Source: Kosmotogaceae bacterium (lineage in GTDB: Bacteria; Thermotogota; Thermotogae; Petrotogales; Kosmotogaceae). From it: 48,038 nucleotides of DNA. The stretch lies in the NCBI GenBank assembly GCA_016933635.1, contig JAFGAP010000015.1, forward strand, positions 1-48,038, given 5' to 3'. The notes below the pieces were generated by a model. It did not search any database and was not told the DNA's origin. It saw only the letters and a program-made list of their open reading frames with translations. Positions within the stretch are counted from its first letter, which is position 1, and each line of letters begins with the position of its first letter. Shown piece after piece: positions 37,043-45,392 of this stretch. The translations under genes were made by a program, and so were the position numbers.

Positions 37043-39595
37043 ATGAAAAGAGTGTTGTTCTTCCTTTTGTTAATCTTCGGAACAACGATTTTTGCTTTTA
37101 CGGGAGAAAGTATGGGAAAAAGCGCTGTAGATTATGAAGCAGGAACCGTTATTATAGTCCATTATCACAGGTACGATGAAAACTACGACGGCTGGAACCT
37201 GTGGGTCTGGCCTGACAAGCCGAAAAGTATGGATGGTAAGTCTTACTTCTTTGATAGAAGAGACGACTTCGGAGTAGTTGCAACTGTAAAGTTCGCTGAA
37301 AAACATTCTAGACTGGGATTCATAATAAGGCTAAGAGAATGGGAAAAGAAGGATATTACAGCAGATAGATTCGTAGATATTCCCGATTCTGGAGTTGCTG
37401 AAATATGGGTGATTGAAGGAGAAGAGGATTTTTTGACGAGCCCGGATAGAATTGATCTAACTCCCAGAGTTAAGATGGCTTTTCTTGATTCTTTGAGTGA
37501 GATCTACGCTTCACTTTCCGCGCCGGTTGATACTAAGATAGTCTCACCTGAAGTCCTTCTAGACAGTTTGCCGGTTGAGATTCAGAGCTTCGAAAAGGCA
37601 GATCCTACTGATGTATCGGTAACTAATTACGTGAAGATAACACTGGCCGAACCACTTTCGCCCAACTCAGTTAGCAAAAAGCTATCTCTGGAGATCCAAG
37701 GTTTTCTTCCAAGCGACATTATTGTCAGAAAAGCACTCGATAATTCTGAGTTCTTCTACCACGGTGAACTTGGCTCGATTTACTCTGAAAAGGAGACAAC
37801 CTTCAGAGTTTGGTCGCCTGTATCCTCTTCAGCGACACTAATTCTCTTCGTCGATCTCTACTCGGACAGCTTTCTTGAAGTCCCCATGAAAAGAATAGAA
37901 GCAGGTGTTTGGGAAGCAATTGTTCTTGGTGATCTTCATCTGCGGTCATACAAATACAGATTCGTTTCTTATTGCGAGGAAAGAGAAACGGTCGACATCT
38001 ATTCCCGTGCAGTTACAAAAAACAGTGAGAGATCAGTTGTCATTGATCCCGCCAAAACCACTATTGAAGGCTGGATCCAACAAAAAGTCCCAGTATTGAA
38101 AAAACCGGAGGACGCAATAATATACGAGATCCACATTGGAGACATGACTTCCGATTCAAATACCAATGTAGAGAATAAGGGTAAGTACCTGGGCCTAACC
38201 GAGACTGGAAGAACGGGACCTAATGGTGTTACTGCAGGAATTGACCACATTGTTGAGCTCGGTGTAACTCATGTTCACGTAATGCCTTTCAACGATATTC
38301 ACTACATAAATGAAGGTGAGGAAGGCGAATATGGCTGGGGCTATGACCCTTATCTGTACATGGTTCCGGAAGGACATTACAGTACCGACCCCAACAATCC
38401 TCTAAGTAGAATTCTTGAATCCAAGGCAATGATTATGGCATTTCATGAAAGAGGAATAAGGGTAATTCTCGACACTGTGTACAATCATACGGCTACAACA
38501 GGTTCTTCTTCTCCCTTCGACCAGACCGTCCCATACTACTACTATAGAACGGACGACACAGGTGCATATTTGAACGGAACTGGAGTCGGCAATGAGATAG
38601 CCACAGAAAGGCCGATGATGAGAAAGCATATCATTGATTCTCTTAAAATGTGGGTCAACGAATATGGAATTGATGGCTTCAGATTCGATTTGATGGGTCT
38701 TATAGATAAAGAAACAGTTCTGGATATCGACCGAGAACTCCACGCCATCGATGAGACGATTCTGCTTTATGGTGAACCATGGGGAGGCTGGGGGGCAACC
38801 GTTACATTCGGGAAAGGTGATCAACGTGGAACTGGCGTAGCTGTTTTTAACGACAATCTCAGAGACGCAATAAGAGGAAGCGTTTTCGATGAGAAAGTAA
38901 AGGGCTTTTCCCTTGGAAGCAGAGCCAAAGAAAGAAGAATTATGCGTGGCATTGTTGGAAGTATAGAATACAACAGTGACATCAAGGACTTCGCTGATGA
39001 CCCTTCTGAAACCATAAACTATGTTTCGGCTCACGATAATCAGACTTTGTGGGACAAGAACAGCGCAGCAATGCCAGATGCTTCCAGAGAGCTGTTGACA
39101 AGCGCCCAGAAGCTATCAAATGCCATAGTGATTCTTTCTCAGGGAATCCCATTCCTTCACGGTGGAGTTGATTTTGCTCGAACGAAACTCGGAAATGATA
39201 ACAGCTACAATGCCGGTGTAGAATTGAACAAGATGGACTATTCAAGGAAGGCAGAATTCAATGATCTCTTTGCCTATTATAAGGGACTCATAGAACTCAG
39301 AAAGAATCATCCGTCATTTAGGATGAGTACGGCAGAAGAGATAAGAAGGAATCTGACTTTTCTTGACGCTCCCAGAAACATCGTTGCGTACGTGATAGAC
39401 GGCAAGTCAGCGGGTGACTCATGGGATGAAATACTTGTGATATTCAACGGGAACCTTGAACCCGCCGAGATAACTCTACCTGATGAAAGCTGGAACCTTG
39501 TTTTAGATAGAGATAGAATCTCTGAGAAGCCTCTCGAAAGACTCTCAGGAAAAATTAAGCTTGAACCAATTTCCACCTATGTCTTTTTCAAGTAG
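37043..39595 (+). CDS. pulA: Type I pullulanase (CBM41, CBM48-like, GH13), exported
   Basis: Signal peptide MKRVLFFLLLIFGTTIFAFT; CBM41-like VIIVHYHRYDENYDGWNLWVWPD; GH13 motifs VILDTVYNHTATT, GIDGFRFDLMG, LLYGEPWGGW, NYVSAHDNQTLWDK; SD GGGAGG before ATG 37043. Confidence 0.93.
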   Translation: MKRVLFFLLLIFGTTIFAFTGESMGKSAVDYEAGTVIIVHYHRYDENYDGWNLWVWPDKPKSMDGKSYFFDRRDDFGVVATVKFAEKHSRLGFIIRLREWEKKDITADRFVDIPDSGVAEIWVIEGEEDFLTSPDRIDLTPRVKMAFLDSLSEIYASLSAPVDTKIVSPEVLLDSLPVEIQSFEKADPTDVSVTNYVKITLAEPLSPNSVSKKLSLEIQGFLPSDIIVRKALDNSEFFYHGELGSIYSEKETTFRVWSPVSSSATLILFVDLYSDSFLEVPMKRIEAGVWEAIVLGDLHLRSYKYRFVSYCEERETVDIYSRAVTKNSERSVVIDPAKTTIEGWIQQKVPVLKKPEDAIIYEIHIGDMTSDSNTNVENKGKYLGLTETGRTGPNGVTAGIDHIVELGVTHVHVMPFNDIHYINEGEEGEYGWGYDPYLYMVPEGHYSTDPNNPLSRILESKAMIMAFHERGIRVILDTVYNHTATTGSSSPFDQTVPYYYYRTDDTGAYLNGTGVGNEIATERPMMRKHIIDSLKMWVNEYGIDGFRFDLMGLIDKETVLDIDRELHAIDETILLYGEPWGGWGATVTFGKGDQRGTGVAVFNDNLRDAIRGSVFDEKVKGFSLGSRAKERRIMRGIVGSIEYNSDIKDFADDPSETINYVSAHDNQTLWDKNSAAMPDASRELLTSAQKLSNAIVILSQGIPFLHGGVDFARTKLGNDNSYNAGVELNKMDYSRKAEFNDLFAYYKGLIELRKNHPSFRMSTAEEIRRNLTFLDAPRNIVAYVIDGKSAGDSWDEILVIFNGNLEPAEITLPDESWNLVLDRDRISEKPLERLSGKIKLEPISTYVFFK

Positions 39596-39609
39596 TTCGG
39601 AGGTGTTCC

Positions 39610-40071
39610 ATGTACAGCTGCAAAATAATAAGGATTCTTGAATCTGGCTTTTTTGACGAGATATCGCAATCCATAGAGATTTCTAAAGAGATTCTTGAGA
39701 ATCACGGCATCACTTATACTGGATCTACAGACGTTGACCCCGTAATGAGCGATCTGAAGGAGGCTATATACGCAGATTCATGCTCAAACGACATCGTTCT
39801 TGTTCTTGGAGGAACGGGGCTATACAGAGAGGACATAGGTCCGGAGGTCGTTTTATCTCTCGTGGACAAAAGAGCAACGGGAATTGAAACCGCAATGCTT
39901 AGAAACGCGATAGTTGCCGATCCCTCGTTGTGTCTATACAGAGTTGGAGCCGGAACAATTGGTGATTCGATAGTACTATCTGTTCCGGGTTATCATGAGA
40001 CTGTACATTACTATCTTGAATCCGTCATCGATTATTTGAAGTTCTTTTTCGATGGGCTTAGGTCATCTTAG
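39610..40071 (+). CDS. MoaB/MogA-like molybdopterin-binding domain protein
   Basis: DIVLVLGGTGLYREDIGPEVVLSLVDKRATGIETAML...VLSVPGYHETVHYYLESVIDYL. Confidence 0.65.
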   Translation: MYSCKIIRILESGFFDEISQSIEISKEILENHGITYTGSTDVDPVMSDLKEAIYADSCSNDIVLVLGGTGLYREDIGPEVVLSLVDKRATGIETAMLRNAIVADPSLCLYRVGAGTIGDSIVLSVPGYHETVHYYLESVIDYLKFFFDGLRSS

Positions 40072-40088
40072 AATATTTGGGTCGAGGA

Positions 40089-40202
40089 ATGTCAGTTGTT
40101 ATTCCAGCGGTCTTCTTATGGATAGGGTTTCGCAAATACGCGAATAGGCTAGTCGAAAGTATTGGTCGTGTCTTGAGAAACGGGGGCAGGAAGGTTTTAT
40201 GA
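40089..40202 (+). CDS. Candidate 37-aa basic small protein in the gap before the deoxynucleoside kinase
   Basis: ATG at 40089: MSVVIPAVFLWIGFRKYANRLVESIGRVLRNGGRKVL*, stop overlapping the kinase start region; weak/too-close SD (GAGG-A-ATG). Confidence 0.35.
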   Translation: MSVVIPAVFLWIGFRKYANRLVESIGRVLRNGGRKVL

Positions 40203-40816
40203 TGTTTTCTAAAGCTAGCGGGAAGTATATTTCCGTAGAGGGTGTAATTGGAGTAGGTAAGACGACTCTTGTAAAATTGCTTTCTCAAAAGTATACAATG
40301 CCAGTAGTCCTAGAAGTTGTCGAAGAAAACCCATTTCTTGCTCATTTCTATGAAGACATCGAAAGGTGGGCATTTCAAACTCAACTTTTCTTCTTGATAA
40401 GCCGGTTCGATCAGCAATCAAATGTTAGAAAGGCCGCCTCCCAGGGACAGGGAGTAATCTCGGACTATGCATTCATGAAAGATCATCTCTTTGCATCTCT
40501 GACTTTAAAAGGAGAACAGTTGAAACTGTACGAGAAGATCTTTTCCGTTCTCAAAGACCAGGTGCTTCATCCGGATCTGATAATTTATCTCTACGCGGAT
40601 ATCGACATCCTGATGAATAGGATAGCTCTCAGAGATAGACCATTTGAGAGGAGAATGGATAGAACCTATATTTCTATGCTAAGTGATACATATGAGAAAT
40701 ACATGACAGGGTTTTCCGAGAGCAGAGTTCTGAGGATAGATATTTCAAGCATAGACTTTGTTCAAAACGTTGATGATCTCAACATGGTTTTCAGCAGAAT
40801 CGAGGCGTACTTATGA
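40202..40816 (+). CDS. Deoxynucleoside kinase family protein (copy 1)
   Basis: KYISVEGVIGVGKTTLVKLLS; VVEENPFLAHFYEDIERWAFQTQLFFLISRF; VISDYAFMKDHLFA; SD CAGGAAGG. Confidence 0.9.
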   Translation: MFSKASGKYISVEGVIGVGKTTLVKLLSQKYTMPVVLEVVEENPFLAHFYEDIERWAFQTQLFFLISRFDQQSNVRKAASQGQGVISDYAFMKDHLFASLTLKGEQLKLYEKIFSVLKDQVLHPDLIIYLYADIDILMNRIALRDRPFERRMDRTYISMLSDTYEKYMTGFSESRVLRIDISSIDFVQNVDDLNMVFSRIEAYL

Positions 40817-41457
40817 TTTTGGGAATATGCGGAAACATTGGCGCAGGAAAATCATCACTAACTTCATTGCTTGAGGAAACACTAGGGTTCAGAGGTGTCT
40901 ACGAGGCCGTGGATGAAAATCCGTTTTTGGAGGACTTCTATTCAAATATGGAGCGGTGGGCCTTTCACTCTCAGTTGTTCTTTCTAATTAAGCGTTTTGA
41001 CTTTCTGAAGAGAGTTGTCACTGAAGGTGCTGTCATACTTCAGGATAGGACTATTTACGAGGACGTGGAGATATTTGCCCGCAATCTCAAACTAATGGGA
41101 TATATTGATGAGCGAGACTGGAGACTCTATATGGACACTTATGAGACGCTATCAGAACATCTAACAGCGCCCGATGGTATTGTTTACATAAAATGCAGTA
41201 AGAACGTATTGTTGAAAAGGATAAAAAAGAGGGGACGGGGTTTCGAAAGTGGCGTTAGTGAGGATTATATAGAAAGACTTAACAGACTATACGAAGATTG
41301 GATCGGCAGAGTTAAGTTTTGTCGAAAGTTGATAATTGATGGTGATAGATATGATTTCATTGAGAGTGGCCAGGATAGAGAAGATGTCCTGCGCTTGATC
41401 TCGAGATTTACGGCCGAACTTATGGCGGGAGTGCAGTCTAAGTTATTCTCCAGATAG
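40813..41457 (+). CDS. Deoxynucleoside kinase family protein (copy 2)
   Basis: MILGICGNIGAGKSSLTSLLE; VDENPFLEDFYSNMERWAFHSQLFFLIKRF; VILQDRTIYEDVEIFA; ATGA overlap with copy 1. Confidence 0.9.
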   Translation: MILGICGNIGAGKSSLTSLLEETLGFRGVYEAVDENPFLEDFYSNMERWAFHSQLFFLIKRFDFLKRVVTEGAVILQDRTIYEDVEIFARNLKLMGYIDERDWRLYMDTYETLSEHLTAPDGIVYIKCSKNVLLKRIKKRGRGFESGVSEDYIERLNRLYEDWIGRVKFCRKLIIDGDRYDFIESGQDREDVLRLISRFTAELMAGVQSKLFSR

Positions 41458-42091
41458 ATTGAATCGAACTCACATCGACATATTCAATTCCTGCAGACGT
41501 GCAAACACCATCCATTTTGTAATCGTTCCCGATCATTACGCAGTACTTTGCATCAAGTGAATTGTTCTCCAAAATTTCTAGATAATACTCTTTACTAGGC
41601 TTTGCATAATGAGAGTTTTCCATAGTGGTTACATAGCTGACTATCTCTTCATCCACTCCTACCCACTGAAGTCTTTTGCTTATTGCCATGTGTGGAAAGA
41701 TTGGATTTGTCGCAATGATTATCCTACTGCCCGAGCTGTAGAGCATGTTCAGGACGTGTACCACATTCTCTCTAGGACTTACAATTTTCCCAAGCTCTTC
41801 ATACTCGTTCTCATAGAACTCATTAAAGAAATCCTCGTACCATTTTACAGAGTAATCTCCCATGAAATGGACAAAGCTTTCCATGAAGAGATCGTAGTTG
41901 CTCTTTATACCGTCTCTTCTATCAAAAAGCGTTTCGAGCGAGCTTTTCAAAGAGATCATCAGTTTTCCGAAGTCCACTTTCCCACTGGAAAAGACCGAGA
42001 TTAGCTGAAAATAGCGCCTTGCAAAATCCTCATCGGAAACAGTGCTAAGCGTTCCATCAAGATCAAATAAATAAGTGATGTTATTACTCAT
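41438..42091 (-). CDS. HAD family hydrolase
   Basis: YLFDLDGTLSTV; IIIATNPIFP; KPSKEYYLEILE; CVMIGNDYKMDGVCTSAGI. Confidence 0.9.
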   Translation of the reverse strand: MSNNITYLFDLDGTLSTVSDEDFARRYFQLISVFSSGKVDFGKLMISLKSSLETLFDRRDGIKSNYDLFMESFVHFMGDYSVKWYEDFFNEFYENEYEELGKIVSPRENVVHVLNMLYSSGSRIIIATNPIFPHMAISKRLQWVGVDEEIVSYVTTMENSHYAKPSKEYYLEILENNSLDAKYCVMIGNDYKMDGVCTSAGIEYVDVSSIQSIWRIT

Positions 42092-42374
42092 TAGATACTC
42101 CAGTTAATCGCTACTAATCTTCGCTGAACCCTCAACAATCAGAACAAAAAAGGGCAAGAGACAATGCTTCAGATTCATACTCAAGCATATCACGCATATG
42201 AGGATACTTTTGGATCCCAACCCTAAAAAACAAGTTTAGATCTCTTGAAGACAAATGTCCTGACCAAATAGAAGGACCCAAAAAAATGTAATTTCCCGCG
42301 CCAAAAACAAGTCTCTCCACTTTGATTGGGAACGCTGTAGGACAAATTTTTTTCGTAAGGATCTGAATAGGTGT

Positions 42375-42388
42375 GTAACAATTGTTAC
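42375..42388. promoter_or_regulatory. Perfect palindrome upstream of the flavodiiron protein (operator candidate)
   Basis: GTAACAATTGTTAC, with a further GGTAA half-site 10 nt downstream. Confidence 0.4.
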
Positions 42389-42443
42389 CGCTTAAAGCTG
42401 GTAATTTTGGTAGAGTATTTATGGACTCAAGGGAGGTGTCGGA

Positions 42444-43634
42444 ATGGACAGGAAAATAACCGATAGTGTGACATGGGTAGGAAAGGTTGACTGGGAACTG
42501 AAGAAATTTCATGGAGAGGATTATTCAACCCACAGAGGATCTAGCTACAACGCATATTTGATTAGAGACGAGAAGACAGCATTGATTGATACTATCTGGG
42601 CACCTTTTGCAGAAGAATTTGTGGAGAACCTGAAGAAAGAAATCGACCTCTCCGAGATTGACTGCGTAATAGCTAACCACGGGGAGATTGATCACAGCGG
42701 CGGACTGGTTGCGCTGATGAAAGAGATTCCCGATACGCCGATCTACTGTACCGCAAACGCAGTCAAGTCTCTCAAGGGGCAATTCCACAAAGATTGGAAT
42801 TTCGTCACAGTAAGAACAGGTGACACTCTAAATCTAGGCAGTAAGACGATTACCTTTATTGAAGCACCTATGCTGCACTGGCCTGACTCCATGTTCTCAT
42901 ACCTAGATGGTGACGCGATTCTCTTCAGCAATGATGCATTTGGGCAGCATTATGCCACCGAACTTCTATACAACGACCTTGTAGATCAGGCGGAACTATT
43001 TCAAGAAGCCGTGAAGTACTACGCAAATATTCTCACTCCATTTAGTCGACTGGTCATAAAGAAGATCGAGGAGGTCTTGTCTTTCAAACTTCCACTGAAT
43101 ATGATTTGCCCCAGTCATGGAGTTATCTGGAGGGAAGATCCCGCGCAAATTGTTAGGAAATACCTTGAGTGGGCAGACAACTACCATGAAGATCAGGTAG
43201 CAATTGTGTATGATACGATGTGGGAAGGAACGAGAAAAATGGCCGAAGCAATCGCAGACGGCATTACCAGCGCTAGTGGCAGTACCGCCGTTAAGCTCTT
43301 CAATGCGGGAAAAATTGACAAGAATGATATTGTGACGGAGTTGTTCAAGGCCAAGGCGGTTCTCTTTGGTTCTCCTACAGTAAACAAAGGGATTTTAGCT
43401 CCGCTTTCCGGTATGCTTCATGAAGTAGAAGGTCTATCTTTCAAGAACAAGAAGGCGGCCGTATTTGGTACTTATGGATGGAGTGGAGAGTCTGTAGATG
43501 TTCTGGCTAAAATGGTAGAAGATGCAGGCTTTGAAATCGTTCAGCCAGGATTAAAAAAGCTTTGGTCACCAGATGAAGACAGCCTTAACGACTGCAGAGA
43601 ATTCGGCTCAAGTTTCGCTGCAAAGATTAAATAG
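42444..43634 (+). CDS. Flavodiiron protein (FprA / A-type flavoprotein: metallo-beta-lactamase-like plus flavodoxin)
   Basis: ANHGEIDHSGGL diiron motif; HWPDSMFSYLDGDAILFSNDAFGQHYA; CPSHGVIWRED; flavodoxin domain VAIVYDTMWEGTRKMAEAIADG; SD GGGAGGTG. Confidence 0.95.
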   Translation: MDRKITDSVTWVGKVDWELKKFHGEDYSTHRGSSYNAYLIRDEKTALIDTIWAPFAEEFVENLKKEIDLSEIDCVIANHGEIDHSGGLVALMKEIPDTPIYCTANAVKSLKGQFHKDWNFVTVRTGDTLNLGSKTITFIEAPMLHWPDSMFSYLDGDAILFSNDAFGQHYATELLYNDLVDQAELFQEAVKYYANILTPFSRLVIKKIEEVLSFKLPLNMICPSHGVIWREDPAQIVRKYLEWADNYHEDQVAIVYDTMWEGTRKMAEAIADGITSASGSTAVKLFNAGKIDKNDIVTELFKAKAVLFGSPTVNKGILAPLSGMLHEVEGLSFKNKKAAVFGTYGWSGESVDVLAKMVEDAGFEIVQPGLKKLWSPDEDSLNDCREFGSSFAAKIK

Positions 43635-43635
43635 G

Positions 43636-44607
43636 CTACGCTTCAAGAAGTTGACCTAGTTTGATAAACGTTTCATCTTCCAGGAGGTAGTAGGTCTTTT
43701 TCAGCGCTACCTCCTGATATGATTTAAGAAATCCAACCGTGTCTCCGACAGTTTCGATGAGTCTGTCCTTTCCTAACTCATTTTCGATCTCCAAAGCCAT
43801 TCTCATTCCTACCGGGGCAAGGCTCCCGACACTGAACCAGCTTCTTTCCATAATCGATCTTGCTTCATCATCGGAGATATTCTTGAAGGAGAGATTCAAG
43901 AATACTTCCTGAAGCAGTTCGAGATGTTTTTCGAACTCTCCCATCATTTTCGTTCGCAGCAGTGCAACTCTCTTCATTGACGGTATTCTCGACACATCGC
44001 TAACCAGATTTGCGATTCCTTCACATTCTATGCTCACAAATCTGTAGACTAATTGATCAAGTGGAGTGTTGTCGAACTCCAATCTTTCCCTTGTTATCGA
44101 ATTCCTTGCTACATGATGTGCCTCATGAGCCATTACTTCCTCAATCGCTCCAAGACCCATGTCAAATGCAAAAAGCGGATCGAAATACACACCTCTATGA
44201 TCAGCATTTGCATTGTAAGGCATAGGGATGAAAAAGACCTTTAGACCATCAAAAGTTACTCCCTTAGGAAGATACTCTTGTGCTCTGGATACTGCCCTAG
44301 ATCTTATTCCTGCTTCATCCTCAATTATTAAATCGAAGAAAGCTCTCAGTTCCTGCTTTCTTTCCCTGATTTTGTCCGTGTACGCTATAAGCTCCGTGCA
44401 ATCTTTTGAAAGACCGGAAAGATCTTCTCTACGGGAAAAAGCAGCTATCAGGCATTCCCTCGCTTCTGAATCACGTATATGGAATTGCCCAAACATGCCG
44501 GCGAGAGGAGTAGCTAAAACTCTTTTGAATCTCTCTTCATATGAATCGTTACTGGAATCGATTAAATCTATGAGGGCGAAAATCTCTTCTGTATTGAGCC
44601 AGCTCAT
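43636..44607 (-). CDS. DUF2268-like putative Zn-dependent protease
   Basis: HExxH motif in GAIEEVMAHEAHHVARNS with downstream SIECEGIANLVSD; ATG at 44607 preceded by G-rich SD. Confidence 0.7.
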   Translation of the reverse strand: MSWLNTEEIFALIDLIDSSNDSYEERFKRVLATPLAGMFGQFHIRDSEARECLIAAFSRREDLSGLSKDCTELIAYTDKIRERKQELRAFFDLIIEDEAGIRSRAVSRAQEYLPKGVTFDGLKVFFIPMPYNANADHRGVYFDPLFAFDMGLGAIEEVMAHEAHHVARNSITRERLEFDNTPLDQLVYRFVSIECEGIANLVSDVSRIPSMKRVALLRTKMMGEFEKHLELLQEVFLNLSFKNISDDEARSIMERSWFSVGSLAPVGMRMALEIENELGKDRLIETVGDTVGFLKSYQEVALKKTYYLLEDETFIKLGQLLEA

Positions 44608-44680
44608 AAAAAATCCCCCCATCAATCTCCTACAAGTTAGAAGTTATTATATCATCAATTCTATAGTGTTTCTGGAACAC

Positions 44681-45352
44681 TCAATAGCATCGGAGAACCT
44701 CAGAATATCTGAAGCAACTCACCAGATGATCGTTGACCATACCCGTTGCCTGCATCAGCGCATAGACTATCGTTGGCCCAATGAATGTGAATCCCTTACT
44801 TTTAAGGGCACGTGAGATTTCAACTGACTTCTCAGTGACAGAGGGAATCTCAGAAAGGCTTTTCCATGTGTTCATAATCGGCTTATTATCGACGAAGCTC
44901 CACACATAGCTGTCAAACGTTCCGTATTCCGCTTGAATCTCGATAAACCTCTTTGCGTTGTTAATTGCCGAATGAATCTTCTGCCGATTTCTGATTATTC
45001 CCGGATTCTCAACTAATTCAATTATTTCATTCTCTCCATACTTTGAAACAACTTGAGGATCAAACCCAGAAAAGGCCTTTCTATATTCTTCCCTCTTCTT
45101 CAGCACAGTATGCCAACTGAGGCCGGCCTGTGCTCCTTCTAAAATCAGAAACTCGAACCATCTGCGGTCTTCATGCAGAGGAACACCCCATTCAGTGTCG
45201 TGGTACTCAACATACAGTCTGTCAACTTCAGCCCAAGGACAACGAATGACCTCATTCAATTTGATCACCCCGTCAGTTAAGTAATCATCAGGCATGGAAG
45301 CCTTGGTAGATTCATGCGCAATTACTTTGTAAAAACACAAATAAGAAATCAA
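44681..45352 (-). CDS. tag: DNA-3-methyladenine glycosylase I (true start probably internal)
   Basis: RCPWAEVDRLYVEYHDTEWGVPLHEDRRWFEFLILEGAQAGLSWHTVLKKREEYRKAFSGFDP...FIGPTIVYALMQATGMVNDHLVSCFRY. Confidence 0.95.
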   Translation of the reverse strand: MISYLCFYKVIAHESTKASMPDDYLTDGVIKLNEVIRCPWAEVDRLYVEYHDTEWGVPLHEDRRWFEFLILEGAQAGLSWHTVLKKREEYRKAFSGFDPQVVSKYGENEIIELVENPGIIRNRQKIHSAINNAKRFIEIQAEYGTFDSYVWSFVDNKPIMNTWKSLSEIPSVTEKSVEISRALKSKGFTFIGPTIVYALMQATGMVNDHLVSCFRYSEVLRCY

Positions 45353-45392
45353 TCTGATTACAATTTATCCATGAAGTATCGATTCTTTGAAC

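Noticed and set aside
38402-39034. 210-aa minus-strand ORF inside the pullulanase gene
   Set aside because: Antisense to GH13 catalytic motifs, no recognisable domain and biased composition; shadow ORF
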